DNA of 64,000 nt from Prochlorococcus sp. MIT 1223 (GTDB lineage Bacteria > Cyanobacteriota > Cyanobacteriia > PCC-6307 > Cyanobiaceae), in NCBI RefSeq assembly GCF_034092465.1, contig NZ_CP139303.1, positions 496,001-560,000 of the forward strand, read 5' to 3'. Position numbers and translations under genes: made by a program. The notes under the pieces were generated by a model that had not been told where the DNA came from, ran no database searches, and saw nothing but the letters and a program-made list of their open reading frames with translations. Numbering within the stretch: position 1 is the stretch's first letter; the number at the start of each line of letters is the position of its first letter. Positions 40,574-50,229 of this stretch are shown here, in pieces.

Positions 40574-41788
40574 CTAAAGACCAATCATCCCAAGCCTTAC
40601 TTTCAAGGGTGCCATATAAAATAATCTAAGCATTACAACTATTAATTTAGGCAAAGGCAAAGTGTTTGCAAGAAAAGCTGACCAATCTTTTTTGGGTAAT
40701 TTAAAGAAGGCAACAAAAAAATTTCTCAGTAAAGACTCATCAAAGCTCATTAATCTTTTGAGACCAAATTGGTACAAGCGATGTCTTTGGACTAATTCTG
40801 GGGTCCAAAGAACTTTCCATCCTTCTTTCGCTAAATCAAGAGAACTAAGGCTTGGGTTTAAATCTATAGCTTCAGCTATAGATTTTGCCAGAGCCGGTGC
40901 TCTCCTCAAAAGAGCACCAACCATGTACCCAGAAGCTGGGTGGACCATGCTGGCAGAGCCACCAAATGCTAAGAGAGGTTGATCAAGATAAGGCAATGGC
41001 AAGTTCATAGGAAAAAGACAATTTTCCTCATGAAGTATTTCTTTTACTTCTATTCCTCTATGAGAAAGTCTTTCATACAATCTTTTTTCTAAAATATTTT
41101 TCGATAGTGGGGGAGCACAAGCTAATGAAGTCTCTTCTACAAAAAAAACATTTTCACCAAAGTCCATAGCATATAAAAATGAAGGGGGTTCTTTTAATTG
41201 TTTTTCACTTAAATGATCTGGACGAAAATCCATAAGCACAAATTGATTTTCACCAACCGGAGGAGAACTAAATTTCCCAACTATTCCATAAGCAGCTTGT
41301 TGTGCCACTGGTCCTTTATTTGGTCTTTGAATAAAAGGACTTTTATGCCCAATCGCATCAATAACAATTCTCGCTGAATATTTTTCTCCTGAATGACAAA
41401 TAACTTCAGTTTCTGTTTGAGAAAAAACTATTTTCTCTACAGTTTCTAATCTCCATAGCAGTCCATTACATTTCTCAAGTAACGCTTTTTGTAAAGACAA
41501 AGAATCAAACAAGCCATAATCAAAATTATGTTTTATAGGTTCTAAGCCAACTAAATCCTTACCATCCCCAAAATAACTAAGTGTATCTGTCCATCTATAA
41601 CCTAAAAGAGATTCCATTCCTAATGACTCAAGTTCCTCGGCCCATATCCCATACGTATTAGGCCAAGGTGCCTCTGGCGAATTACTTGCCAAAGCTTCAA
41701 CTTTTAATCCTTGTTGAACTAATTCCGAAGCAATACACAAAGCCGCCGGCCCTGCTCCCATTACTAAAACATCAGCAAAGTTTTTCAA
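40574..41788 (-). CDS. crtL: Lycopene cyclase (CrtL type)
   Basis: FAD/NAD-dependent cyclase of the CrtL family that forms beta- or epsilon-ionone rings. N-terminal dinucleotide-binding motif VMGAGPAALCIASEL, then the PNTYGIWAEELE family signature, FVEETSLA and FGGSASMVHPASGYMVG. 404 aa. The start is only 2 bp after the gyrA stop, so it is probably cotranscribed with gyrase. Whether it is the beta or epsilon form cannot be decided by eye. Confidence 0.92.
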   Translation of the reverse strand: MKNFADVLVMGAGPAALCIASELVQQGLKVEALASNSPEAPWPNTYGIWAEELESLGMESLLGYRWTDTLSYFGDGKDLVGLEPIKHNFDYGLFDSLSLQKALLEKCNGLLWRLETVEKIVFSQTETEVICHSGEKYSARIVIDAIGHKSPFIQRPNKGPVAQQAAYGIVGKFSSPPVGENQFVLMDFRPDHLSEKQLKEPPSFLYAMDFGENVFFVEETSLACAPPLSKNILEKRLYERLSHRGIEVKEILHEENCLFPMNLPLPYLDQPLLAFGGSASMVHPASGYMVGALLRRAPALAKSIAEAIDLNPSLSSLDLAKEGWKVLWTPELVQRHRLYQFGLKRLMSFDESLLRNFFVAFFKLPKKDWSAFLANTLPLPKLIVVMLRLFYMAPLKVRLGMIGL

Positions 41789-41790
41789 TT

Positions 41791-44418
41791 TCAGTCAGAT
41801 GAAGCCTTATTTCCTAGTTCAGCTTCTGTATTTGATTCAACTTCATTTGAATTTTCATTAATCTGTTCTAATTCATGAGGTACTAATACAACCTCTGATA
41901 ATCGATCTCCAGAGTCAAGTTTTTGTAACCTAACTCCAGTTGCCGCTCTCGATTGCTGTGATATTTGATCAGCACTTGTTCTAACAATTACCCCTTTCTC
42001 ACTTACTAACAAAAGTTCTTCACCTTTTCCTAAGACCCTTAATCCAACTAACTCATCTCCTTCTATTCTAAATTTGATTGCTCTCAATCCCATACCTGCT
42101 CTTTTCTGAAGACGGAATTGAGTAACGGGAACCCTTTTACCAAGGCCATTTGCTGATGCAACCAAAACCCAAGGACCTTCAGAGGAATTTAAATTTGTAT
42201 TAATTTCAATGTTTTCATCTGAACTGGAATCAATTTGATCAGCAAGTTCTACAGGAAGAACATCCATGCTTACTAGAGAATCCCCGGAACGAAGATTCAT
42301 TGATCTAACCCCTCTTGCGGTTCGACCTAGTGGTCTTAATTCACTTTCATTTAAACGAAAGTGAATAGTCATACCAGCTTTAGAACCGATCAATACACTA
42401 TCTCCTGAAACTGCTAAGCGAACCCAAGTCAAAGCATCTCCTTCCTCTAGGCCAATAGCTATTAAGCCATTAGCTCTTATCTTGCTAAAAGCTGATATAG
42501 GTGTTCTTTTTATGAACCCACCTTTCGTAAGCATTAAAAGATGCGCATCATCATCAAAGGAAGAAACAGAAAGCAAAGACGTAATAGCCTCTTCTCTTGG
42601 GATAGGAAGAAGTTGAACTATAGGAGTGCCTTTAGCTGATCTACTGCACTGTGGGACTCTATAAGCAGGAAGAGCATAAGAAACTCCTCTATCACTAAAA
42701 AGTAAAAGGGTATCGTGATCATTACAACTAATAAATAGCTTGACCTCTTCTTCTCCCTGGCTTCGTGTTCCAGCCTTACCACGAGTGCCTCTACTTGTTG
42801 CTTCAAATTCACTCACAGGCATACGTTTTAGATAACCTGTTTCTGTTAATAAAACAACTGATCTTTCATTAGCTATTAAGTCAATATCTTCAAGACCTGC
42901 ACCAAGGTTTAATATCTCAGTACAACGTGGTTTATTAAATTTATCATATAACTTAGACAATTCTTCTTCTATAATGCCAAACACTCTTTCTTCTCGATTT
43001 AAAATATCTTTAAAATCTTCTATTTTAATCAATAATTCTTCATGTTCTAACCGTATTTTATCTGACTCTAAAGCTGTTAATCTCCTTAATTGCATTTGTA
43101 GTATTGCATCTGATTGTATTTCAGTTAATCCATGATTCTCTTGTAATTTACCTTTAGCTGTTGCTGTATCTGGAGCAGATCTAATTAAATCTATTATCGA
43201 GTCTAAATTATCTAAAGCCAAAAGAAGTCCCAAAAGTATATGATCTCTTTCTTCTGCTTTGTTTAATAAATATCTGGTTCTTTTCTTAATAGTTTCTACT
43301 CTAAAATCTAAAAAGACTGTAAGCATTCTCCTTAGAGAAAGTGTTAAGGGTTCTCCATTAACAAGTGCAAGCATATTGGCACTAAAGTTACTTTGCAGTG
43401 GCGTAAGTTTGAAAAGATTATTTAAGACAACTTGCGGGTAAGCATCTCTTCTTAATTCCACTACTATTCTCATTCCGTCTCTATCACTTTCATCTCTGAT
43501 ATCAGATATTCCCTCAAGTTTCTTGTCATTAACCATGTCAGCAATACGTTCTATAAGCGCAGCTTTATTTGTTTGATATGGCAATTCAGTAATAATTACA
43601 GCATCCCTATCAGGCCTACCAGTTACTTCAATTGTTTCAATTTCGGCGACTCCTCTCATTGTTATGGAGCCTCTTCCCGTGGAATATGTTTCATTGATTC
43701 CATTCCTTCCAAGTATTTGTCCTCCTGTAGGAAAATCTGGGCCAGTGATGATTTTCAATAAATCCTCTTCTGGTAAATCTGGATTTGATATAAGTGCTTT
43801 TAACCCTTCAATTAACTCACCTAGATTATGTGGAGGAATATTTGTCGCCATTCCTACAGCAATCCCAGAAGAACCATTTAGCAAAAGCTGTGGGATCCTT
43901 GCTGGTAAAACCGTTGGTTCTTGCTGTGATCCATCAAAATTGTCTATAAATTCAACCGTTTCAGATTCAATATCTTCTAAAAGACTTTCTGTAGTTAATG
44001 ATTGAAGTCTGGATTCGGTATATCTCATTGCTGCTGGCGGATCATTGTCAACAGAACCAAAATTTCCATGTCCATCAATTAAAGGCATTCGCATGGAAAA
44101 GTCCTGAGCCATGCGTACTAATGCGTCATACACAGCAGTATCTCCATGGGGGTGATACTTACCAAGTACTTCTCCAACTACTCGAGCACATTTTCTATAA
44201 GGTCTATCACTCGTCAAACCAAGTTCGTACATCGCATAGAGAATTCTTCTATGAACTGGCTTTAAACCATCTCTTGCATCTGGCAATGCTCTACCAACGA
44301 TGACACTCATCGCATATTCCAAATAGGAACGCGACATTTCGTTACGCAAATCTGTCTGGATGATCCGAGTGTCGGAATCTTGGGGACCAGTGTTATTAGG
44401 CCCCATAGGATCAGCCAT
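41791..44418 (-). CDS. gyrA: DNA gyrase subunit A
   Basis: Type II topoisomerase subunit that cleaves DNA. The active tyrosine is Y133 in AMRYTESR; the QRDR-type segment [12 protein letters not shown] precedes it, and the C-terminal beta-pinwheel repeats follow residue ~520. The GyrA box that normally reads QRRGGRG-like appears as SRGTRGKAG, so it is divergent. Length 875 aa is typical. crtL follows 2 bp downstream. Confidence 0.95.
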   Translation of the reverse strand: MADPMGPNNTGPQDSDTRIIQTDLRNEMSRSYLEYAMSVIVGRALPDARDGLKPVHRRILYAMYELGLTSDRPYRKCARVVGEVLGKYHPHGDTAVYDALVRMAQDFSMRMPLIDGHGNFGSVDNDPPAAMRYTESRLQSLTTESLLEDIESETVEFIDNFDGSQQEPTVLPARIPQLLLNGSSGIAVGMATNIPPHNLGELIEGLKALISNPDLPEEDLLKIITGPDFPTGGQILGRNGINETYSTGRGSITMRGVAEIETIEVTGRPDRDAVIITELPYQTNKAALIERIADMVNDKKLEGISDIRDESDRDGMRIVVELRRDAYPQVVLNNLFKLTPLQSNFSANMLALVNGEPLTLSLRRMLTVFLDFRVETIKKRTRYLLNKAEERDHILLGLLLALDNLDSIIDLIRSAPDTATAKGKLQENHGLTEIQSDAILQMQLRRLTALESDKIRLEHEELLIKIEDFKDILNREERVFGIIEEELSKLYDKFNKPRCTEILNLGAGLEDIDLIANERSVVLLTETGYLKRMPVSEFEATSRGTRGKAGTRSQGEEEVKLFISCNDHDTLLLFSDRGVSYALPAYRVPQCSRSAKGTPIVQLLPIPREEAITSLLSVSSFDDDAHLLMLTKGGFIKRTPISAFSKIRANGLIAIGLEEGDALTWVRLAVSGDSVLIGSKAGMTIHFRLNESELRPLGRTARGVRSMNLRSGDSLVSMDVLPVELADQIDSSSDENIEINTNLNSSEGPWVLVASANGLGKRVPVTQFRLQKRAGMGLRAIKFRIEGDELVGLRVLGKGEELLLVSEKGVIVRTSADQISQQSRAATGVRLQKLDSGDRLSEVVLVPHELEQINENSNEVESNTEAELGNKASSD

Positions 44419-44775
44419 GAAATAGGGTTTTACCAGACCTAAGAATATCTCGAGAACTCACAACTGGATATGAATTTTGTCCAAACAAGCGCACTATTCT
44501 CACTTAATACAAATCAACTGCGGCCTACCAGAGACTTTGCAAAAGTGAAATCACCTTTTCATGTAACTAATGTGGCTTAAAAATCACGATTATTGCGCAA
44601 AACGTCATCAGCTTTTATTTATTATTTATCCAGGCTTCCACATAAAAAGCTATCAGTTCACTAGAAAGATCCCATTTAGCATGAAATCAAAATAATGATT
44701 TAAATCATATATTCAGAACAAACAATACATTTTACTCATCAGTTGGTAGTTTTACTTGAATTATTTGAGCCAAAT
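44419..44775. other. gyrA-guaB3 divergent intergenic region with a 14-bp palindrome
   Basis: A 357-bp stretch between divergent genes with no convincing gene. ATGATTTAAATCAT at 44695-44708 is a perfect 14-bp palindrome 68 bp upstream of the guaB3 start and looks like an operator. A 36-codon frame from ATG 44470 (to 44580) has no recognisable features. Confidence 0.45.
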
Positions 44776-45939
44776 GTGAATATTCAACTTGGACATTCAA
44801 AACTCGTTAGACGAGCATACGGAATAGATGAGATCGCTCTAGTTCCAGGAGGGCGAACTGTCGATCCGGAAATAACTGACACAAGCTGGGCAATTGGAGG
44901 AGTCAAAAGAAATATCCCCATTATTGCCAGTGCTATGGATGGGGTAGTAGATGTTGACATGGCAGTCTCTCTCTCTAATTTAGGCGCCTTAGGCGTTTTA
45001 AATCTCGAAGGTGTTCAAACAAGATATGATGAACCTCGTTCTGTATTAGAACAGATAACTGCTGTTAGCAAAGAGGGTTTTGTTCCTCTTATGCAAAAAA
45101 TTTATAGTCAGCCAATTAAAGAAGAATTAGTAAAGAAGAGAATAAAAGAAATCAAAGATAAAGGCGGTATTGCTTGTGTTAGTGGGACTCCAATAGCAGC
45201 TTTACGCTTCAAGGAAATTATTAAAGAAGCTGGTGCAGATATATTTTTTCTACAAGCAACTGTCGTATCTACTGAACATATAGGCCCGGAAGGAAGTGAA
45301 AAGCTTGACATCAAAAAACTATGTGCAGGCATGGGAATACCTGTCGCTGTAGGCAATTGTGTGACTCATGAAGTATCTCTAAACCTCATGAGAGCCGGAG
45401 CGGCCGCCATACTTGTAGGAATTGGTCCTGGAGCTGCATGTACTTCAAGAGGGGTACTAGGCGTAGGGATTCCTCAAGCGACTGCAATTGCAGACTGTGC
45501 ATCTGCTAGAGATGAATATCAGAAAGAGACTGGGAAATATATTCCTATAGTTGCTGATGGAGGAATTATTACGGGAGGGGATATTTGCAAATGTATTGCC
45601 TGTGGAGCCGATTCAGTAATGATTGGATCACCTATTGCAAGAGCAGAAGAAGCTCCAGGGAGGGGTTTTCATTGGGGAATGGCTACACCAAGCCCAGTAC
45701 TTCCAAGAGGTACTCGAATTAAAGTTGGTTCCACTGGAACACTTGAAAGAATACTTTTAGGCCCTGCTCTTTTAGATGATGGAACGCATAATCTCTTAGG
45801 AGCAATCAAAACATCTATGGGTACACTTGGTGCTCAATCTATAAAAGAGATGCAACAAGTAGAAGTTGTTGTAGCACCTTCTCTTTTAACTGAAGGAAAG
45901 GTTTATCAGAAAGCTCAACAATTAGGAATGGGTAAATAA
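44776..45939 (+). CDS. guaB: GuaB3-type IMP dehydrogenase family protein (no CBS domains)
   Basis: IMPDH/GMP reductase superfamily barrel. The catalytic loop GIGPGAACTSRG (thioimidate Cys), the phosphate-binding VADGGIITGGD and the flap-region motifs are present, but at about 387 residues it lacks the CBS/Bateman insert of classical GuaB, as in the GuaB3 group described in cyanobacteria. GTG 44776 gives MNIQLGHSKLVRRAYG, the family start; TTG 44743 is unlikely. Yfr1 follows 53 bp downstream. Confidence 0.9.
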   Translation: MNIQLGHSKLVRRAYGIDEIALVPGGRTVDPEITDTSWAIGGVKRNIPIIASAMDGVVDVDMAVSLSNLGALGVLNLEGVQTRYDEPRSVLEQITAVSKEGFVPLMQKIYSQPIKEELVKKRIKEIKDKGGIACVSGTPIAALRFKEIIKEAGADIFFLQATVVSTEHIGPEGSEKLDIKKLCAGMGIPVAVGNCVTHEVSLNLMRAGAAAILVGIGPGAACTSRGVLGVGIPQATAIADCASARDEYQKETGKYIPIVADGGIITGGDICKCIACGADSVMIGSPIARAEEAPGRGFHWGMATPSPVLPRGTRIKVGSTGTLERILLGPALLDDGTHNLLGAIKTSMGTLGAQSIKEMQQVEVVVAPSLLTEGKVYQKAQQLGMGK

Positions 45940-45992
45940 ATCTTTTTCAGGATTAAAAGATTTCTCTTTTAGAATTAGGAGTATTATTAATT

Positions 45993-46058
45993 TGTGTTGG
46001 CTCTTGCCCACACACTCCTCACACACCCTTGCCCGACGAGTTCGGGCTTTTTGTTTTT
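45993..46058 (+). ncRNA. yfr1: small regulatory RNA Yfr1
   Basis: Yfr1 is a short trans-acting RNA of marine picocyanobacteria that base-pairs with porin mRNAs and is classically found between guaB and trxA. Here the 5' stem TGTGTTGGC/GCCCACACA (45993-46014) is followed by the unpaired core CTCCTCACACAC (46015-46026) and a GCCCGA/TCGGGC terminator stem (46031-46047) with a T-run. A TATTAT -10 box lies at 45982-45987. Ends are estimated; identity rests on the core motif and location. Confidence 0.93.
46031..46058 (+). terminator. Rho-independent terminator of Yfr1
   Basis: A GCCCGA-CGAGT-TCGGGC stem-loop (46031-46047) is followed by a TTTTTGTTTTT run. This is the strongest intrinsic terminator I found in the window and forms the 3' end of the small RNA. 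Confidence 0.9.
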
Positions 46059-46154
46059 GCCTTGTAACCGTCAAAGTTCACATAACTAATGGCAGCATTC
46101 AGATTTTCAGGCAAAATACTATTTATAAATTCACTTCTATAAAACTCAAACGGT

Positions 46155-46478
46155 ATGTCAAGCGCTCCTGCAGTTACTGATTCCTCTTTCGAACAGGAAG
46201 TTCTCAAGAGCGACGTACCTGTCCTTGTTGATTTCTGGGCTCCTTGGTGTGGCCCTTGCCGAATGGTTGCACCAATTGTTGAAGAAATATCGAAAGACTT
46301 CGATGGAAAAATCAAGGTGTTCAAGCTAAATACTGATGAGAACCCAAATGTTGCAAGCCAATACGGCATTAGAAGTATTCCAACCTTAATGATTTTCAAA
46401 GGCGGGCAAAAAGTAGATACAGTTGTTGGAGCTGTTCCAAAAGCAACTCTTTCAGGAACAATCTCTAAGCACCTTTAA
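46155..46478 (+). CDS. trxA: Thioredoxin
   Basis: 107-aa classical thioredoxin with active-site WCGPC (C32, C35), DFWAPWC strand, the cis-Pro in SIPTLMIF and a C-terminal helix. It reduces target disulfides, coupling photosynthetic electron flow to enzyme regulation. It lies about 97 bp after the Yfr1 terminator, so its promoter is in that gap, and precedes hisH by 14 bp. Confidence 0.98.
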   Translation: MSSAPAVTDSSFEQEVLKSDVPVLVDFWAPWCGPCRMVAPIVEEISKDFDGKIKVFKLNTDENPNVASQYGIRSIPTLMIFKGGQKVDTVVGAVPKATLSGTISKHL

Positions 46479-46492
46479 ATCAAATATTTTCT

Positions 46493-47149
46493 TTGAAGAA
46501 ATTCAGTGGGCAAAACATAACCAGATTAGGCTTAATAGATTACGGAATGGGAAATCTCCATTCCGTAGAAAAAGCCTTTAACAGATTAAATCAATCTGTA
46601 GTTATCGTTAATAAACCAGCTGATTTAGAGAATTGTACTGCATTAATTTTGCCTGGGGTAGGAGCATTTGACCCTGCGATGGAGAATCTCGCAAAAACCA
46701 AATTAATTCCCTATATAAATAATTGGGTGATTGATGGGAAGCCTCTATTAGGAATATGTCTGGGATTACAACTCCTTTTCGAATCAAGTGAAGAGGGATC
46801 TTCAAAAGGTCTTGGATTATTTAAAGGAAAAGTAAAAAAATTGCCCAAACAAAAGAATCAAAGGATTCCTCATATGGGTTGGTCAAAACTAAATAAGAAA
46901 AAAGAGTGTCCTTTGCTTAAGACAGAAGATGAGCAAAACTGGATGTATTTCGTACATTCATATTCTGCTGATGTTTTACAAGAAGAAGAACTTGCAGCGA
47001 CAGTCTCTTTTGGAAGCTTTAATATTGCCGCTGTAGTTTGTAAAAATAATATTAGTGCTTGTCAATTTCATCCTGAGAAATCTGGGGTCGCAGGGGAAAG
47101 AATGCTCCTTTCATGGCTCAATTGGGTTGAAAGTTATGCCATACGTTGA
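46493..47149 (+). CDS. hisH: Imidazole glycerol phosphate synthase subunit HisH
   Basis: Glutamine amidotransferase subunit that feeds ammonia to HisF in histidine synthesis. Nucleophile C89 in LLGICLGLQLL, and the His-Glu pair in CQFHPEKSG complete the triad. TTG 46493 is the start and 218 aa is normal. It overlaps rsmD by 4 bp. Confidence 0.96.
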   Translation: MKKFSGQNITRLGLIDYGMGNLHSVEKAFNRLNQSVVIVNKPADLENCTALILPGVGAFDPAMENLAKTKLIPYINNWVIDGKPLLGICLGLQLLFESSEEGSSKGLGLFKGKVKKLPKQKNQRIPHMGWSKLNKKKECPLLKTEDEQNWMYFVHSYSADVLQEEELAATVSFGSFNIAAVVCKNNISACQFHPEKSGVAGERMLLSWLNWVESYAIR

Positions 47150-47805
47150 AAGTGAAAAATCATTTAAAATTAATTGCAGGCCAAAGGATAAAAAGCCCTA
47201 AAGGATTAAGAACTAGACCTACAACTTCAAGAGTAAGGGAAGCAATAAATAATATCCTTAGAGAAAAGATTGACTCATGTCATTGGCTTGATATATGTAG
47301 TGGAAGTGGTGTAGTTGCGTGTGAAGCGTTACAGCATGGTGCCAGAAGAGTTTTATCTATTGAATCGAATAAAAAAACTGCTGAAATTTGTAAATCAAAT
47401 TTAATATCAATCTCAGAAGATGTAACACATCCAAATTCGTTAGATGTGATCTGCGATGAAGTTATCTCCACGCTCAAACAAGGGTGCAGAAATAAATCTA
47501 TTAATTTTATTAAGAGGTTCCCTAAATATGACTACCGTTTTGATTTTGCTTATATAGACCCACCTTATGATTCAAATATTTACTCAGAAATTCTAGACAA
47601 CTTGTTAGAGGGGAATTGGATGAAGGAAAGATCTATCGCTATTTGCGAGTGCTCAGCTAAAAACATTCCAGAATATTCAAACAAATGGTCAAAACAAAAA
47701 ATGAGAAGATACGGGAGCAGCGTACTTTTATTTCTTATTCCCAATCTGGCATTGCATTACCCCGTCGATACTGATTCCATGCAGCAACAAATAAACCAAG
47801 GATAG
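47146..47805 (+). CDS. rsmD: 16S rRNA (guanine(966)-N2)-methyltransferase RsmD
   Basis: SAM-dependent methyltransferase with the N-terminal [20 protein letters not shown] block, motif I region [14 protein letters not shown] and motif IV DPPYD. TTG 47146 overlaps the hisH stop (TTGA). A region after motif I (around [18 protein letters not shown]) is longer than in some homologues. Its 3' end runs antisense through petG (47735-47854). Confidence 0.93.
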   Translation: MKVKNHLKLIAGQRIKSPKGLRTRPTTSRVREAINNILREKIDSCHWLDICSGSGVVACEALQHGARRVLSIESNKKTAEICKSNLISISEDVTHPNSLDVICDEVISTLKQGCRNKSINFIKRFPKYDYRFDFAYIDPPYDSNIYSEILDNLLEGNWMKERSIAICECSAKNIPEYSNKWSKQKMRRYGSSVLLFLIPNLALHYPVDTDSMQQQINQG

Positions 47806-47854
47806 TAATGGGCACCAATCCCAATACAATTCCACAAAGAAGTGGTTCAATCAT
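47735..47854 (-). CDS. petG: Cytochrome b6f complex subunit PetG
   Basis: A 39-aa single-helix subunit of the cytochrome b6f complex. From ATG 47854 the protein begins [12 protein letters not shown], continues through one membrane helix and ends NAMPDWE, matching the PetG family pattern. It overlaps the last 71 bases of rsmD on the opposite strand and is head-to-head with cytM. Confidence 0.95.
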   Translation of the reverse strand: MIEPLLCGIVLGLVPITILGLFVAAWNQYRRGNAMPDWE

Positions 47855-47909
47855 TTCTCGCGATTTCGCAAACTATTAACCACAATTGTTTCATGCCAAA
47901 GACGATTTC

Positions 47910-48299
47910 GTGACAGCTCCGTCATCAACCGCTGCAGTTAATTCATACCTCAAAGCAGGTTTCGTTAGATTTTTGTTGCCATTAATAGTAATTGCATCCA
48001 TTTCTAGCTTCTTCTGGTTTTTTGGAAGCTATCATTCAGACCCTTTTATTCAGGAAACACTTAAGTCAAAAGGCTCTGTTGATAAAGGAAATAAAATATT
48101 TCGCATGAACTGCGTTGGATGTCATGGGATTTCGGCACAAGGCCTGGTAGGTCCGGACTTAAATGAAGCGACCTCAAGACTCAGCGACGGCAAAATAATT
48201 AATCAAGTTACTAAAGGTTTAACTCCTCCAATGCCAAGCTTTGAGATTGACTCCGAATCAATGGCAGATCTTTTGGCTTATATGCACTCTTTAAATTAA
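47910..48299 (+). CDS. cytM: Cytochrome cM
   Basis: Membrane-anchored c-type cytochrome with one haem site CVGCH, an N-terminal hydrophobic segment (FLLPLIVIASISSFFWFF) and the axial-Met end PPMPSFEI. Cytochrome cM modulates electron flow in cyanobacteria under stress. GTG 47910 (MTAPSS) is preferred; TTG 47886 would add 8 residues. Divergent from petG across a short gap. The cM subtype is inferred from length and anchor. Confidence 0.88.
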   Translation: MTAPSSTAAVNSYLKAGFVRFLLPLIVIASISSFFWFFGSYHSDPFIQETLKSKGSVDKGNKIFRMNCVGCHGISAQGLVGPDLNEATSRLSDGKIINQVTKGLTPPMPSFEIDSESMADLLAYMHSLN

Positions 48300-48309
48300 A
48301 AGTATCTAT

Positions 48310-49035
48310 ATGGAATTAAAAAATATAAGAGTAGTACTTGTTGAACCTAGCGGTGCAATAAATATTGGGAGCATTGCCAGACTTTGTAAAAATTTCGGAA
48401 TAAAAGACCTAAGGATGGTCTCACCAAAATGCGACCCAAGCAATCCAGAAGCCATAAGAATGGCAGTCAAAGGAAGAGATCTCCTAATCAACGCAAAAGC
48501 ACATTTATCGCTTATAAGCGCTATTTCTGACTGTCAAAGAGTGATAGCAACTTGTGGACGTATTGACCATGGAGATATACCTATTCACACAATCAGAGAA
48601 GCTTCGGAATGGCTGAGTGAAGCATCCTCTGAGACTTCTATAGCAATTGTTTTTGGGAGAGAAGATAGAGGCCTTACAAACCAAGAACTTTTATTAGCCA
48701 ACAAGGTTGTCTCAATAGAAACATCTCCTTTGTATCCTTCTCTAAATCTCTCTCATTCAGTCGCAATTATTCTCCACCAATTTTTCTACTCAAATTTCAA
48801 TAAAAATAAAGTTTTCATAAATCCAGCTTTTCCAATAGAAATTGAAGATTTACTTAAGGATGCAAGGAAGCTTTTATTAGAGATAGGTTTTTTACTAGAA
48901 CACACATCTAAAGCTCGTATGAGTAAATTGAGAAAGCTCCTTAACAGAGCAGAAATAAAGCCTGAGGAAGTTTCTCTTATAAGAGGTATTTTAAGACAAG
49001 TTAGATGGGCTATTAAAAACATGGATGATATTTAA
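48310..49035 (+). CDS. trmJ: TrmJ/SpoU-family RNA 2'-O-methyltransferase
   Basis: SPOUT-fold enzyme. N-terminal VVLVEPSGAINIGSIARL, the cofactor-knot motifs IVFGREDRGLTNQEL and LNLSHSVAIIL are all intact. TrmJ methylates the 2'-O of nucleotide 32 in tRNA. It is 10 bp after cytM. Length 241 aa is typical. tRNA specificity is inferred from the subfamily. Confidence 0.92.
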   Translation: MELKNIRVVLVEPSGAINIGSIARLCKNFGIKDLRMVSPKCDPSNPEAIRMAVKGRDLLINAKAHLSLISAISDCQRVIATCGRIDHGDIPIHTIREASEWLSEASSETSIAIVFGREDRGLTNQELLLANKVVSIETSPLYPSLNLSHSVAIILHQFFYSNFNKNKVFINPAFPIEIEDLLKDARKLLLEIGFLLEHTSKARMSKLRKLLNRAEIKPEEVSLIRGILRQVRWAIKNMDDI

Positions 49036-49090
49036 ATTTTGTTTTGATTAAATAGTATATTTGTAAAATCATTCTTCAAAGAAACATCAA

Positions 49091-50125
49091 TTGAAAAAAG
49101 AAGTAAGAACATTTTTTAATATCTTAATTACCGGAATTGGCATTGGAGTGATTATGGGTACATCCCTTAAACTATATTTAACAACAACAATAAAAAACAA
49201 TAACTCTATAGATTTAACAAATAAAGAAAACCTAATTTCAAGAAGCAATCTAATTAATAAATATAACAATTACAACAAGGAGATTAAAGAATTATCAGAG
49301 AAATGGAATTTGTTGATTAGGGAAGAAAGTTCATTGGAAGGAGGTGCATTCCTTTTGTTAATTGATAATTTTAAATATGCTGGAGCCAATGAAGATAATG
49401 CCTATCCGGCTTCAAGCACAATTAAAATTCCACTTTTAGTTTTAGCGATGAAAAAAATAGATAATGGTGAGTTATCTTTAAATTCTCCCGTAAAGCTTGA
49501 GAAAGATTTAGTTCAAGGAGATGATAAATGGAAAATCAATAGACCAGCAAATAATATTTATTCAATCCATCAACTATTAATTGAAATGATAAGAGGAAAG
49601 AATGATACTGCAACAAATCTAATAGTTGAGAAACTAGGGGGGAGAAAATCTATCAATGAAAAGTTAAAACTAATTGGACTTAAAAATACAGAAATAAACA
49701 ATCTTTTACCAGACGTAAATCTAAAAAATAAAACTTCTGCAAAAGATCTAGTACTTGCAATTTCATTAGTCGAATCTGGTGATTTTATTAGTTCAAGATC
49801 AAGAGATTTATTTAGAGAAATTTTGTTTAAATCTAGCTCCAACAAATTACTTCCTTTAGGGCTTCTCGAGGGACTTAGTGACAAAACAGAAAGTATCGAC
49901 TCTCAATTACTGTTTAACGGATTTAGGGTATACAACCATTCTGGAGAGATAGGGGGCCTAGCAGGAGATGCTGGGACAATAGAAATGCCAGATTCAAAGA
50001 GGGCTGTAGCAGCTTTTCTTGTAAAAGGATCAATCAACAACTCAAGCCCTCAAAGACTTATAAGAAATATGTCAGCGGCAATAGTTGAAATCATTAAACC
50101 TATTCGTATCTTAGATTTTGATTAA
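49091..50125 (+). CDS. Class A beta-lactamase-like serine hydrolase (degenerate motifs)
   Basis: A 344-aa penicillin-binding/beta-lactamase fold protein with an N-terminal membrane anchor (FFNILITGIGIGVIMG). The SxxK motif is STIK (S109, K112). The SDN motif is replaced by KND (near 170-172) and the KTG motif reads HSG. These changes argue against classical beta-lactamase activity; peptidoglycan or esterase activity is possible. TTG 49091 is the start. A role in cell-wall metabolism is inferred. Confidence 0.85.
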   Translation: MKKEVRTFFNILITGIGIGVIMGTSLKLYLTTTIKNNNSIDLTNKENLISRSNLINKYNNYNKEIKELSEKWNLLIREESSLEGGAFLLLIDNFKYAGANEDNAYPASSTIKIPLLVLAMKKIDNGELSLNSPVKLEKDLVQGDDKWKINRPANNIYSIHQLLIEMIRGKNDTATNLIVEKLGGRKSINEKLKLIGLKNTEINNLLPDVNLKNKTSAKDLVLAISLVESGDFISSRSRDLFREILFKSSSNKLLPLGLLEGLSDKTESIDSQLLFNGFRVYNHSGEIGGLAGDAGTIEMPDSKRAVAAFLVKGSINNSSPQRLIRNMSAAIVEIIKPIRILDFD

Positions 50126-50138
50126 TGCCTAAATAATT

Positions 50139-50144
50139 TATAAT
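50139..50144 (+). promoter_or_regulatory. TATAAT box upstream of chlI
   Basis: A perfect TATAAT lies 86 bp before the chlI start, within the 104-bp gap after the serine hydrolase. No good -35 element was identified, so it is a weak promoter call. Confidence 0.35.
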
Positions 50145-50229
50145 CTTAATTTATCTCCTTTTTTGAAACGAAATAAGGTCTAAGCTACATGCTTATGAAA
50201 CAATCCAAAACTACACAAAATTTTATCCA

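Noticed and set aside
44470-44580. 36-codon ORF in the gyrA-guaB3 gap
   Set aside because: No ribosome site, no hydrophobic or family pattern, and it is short enough to occur by chance in AT-rich sequence.
49091-50125. Antibiotic-resistance beta-lactamase
   Set aside because: Only the SxxK motif is kept; the SDN and KTG motifs are altered, so resistance function is not supported.
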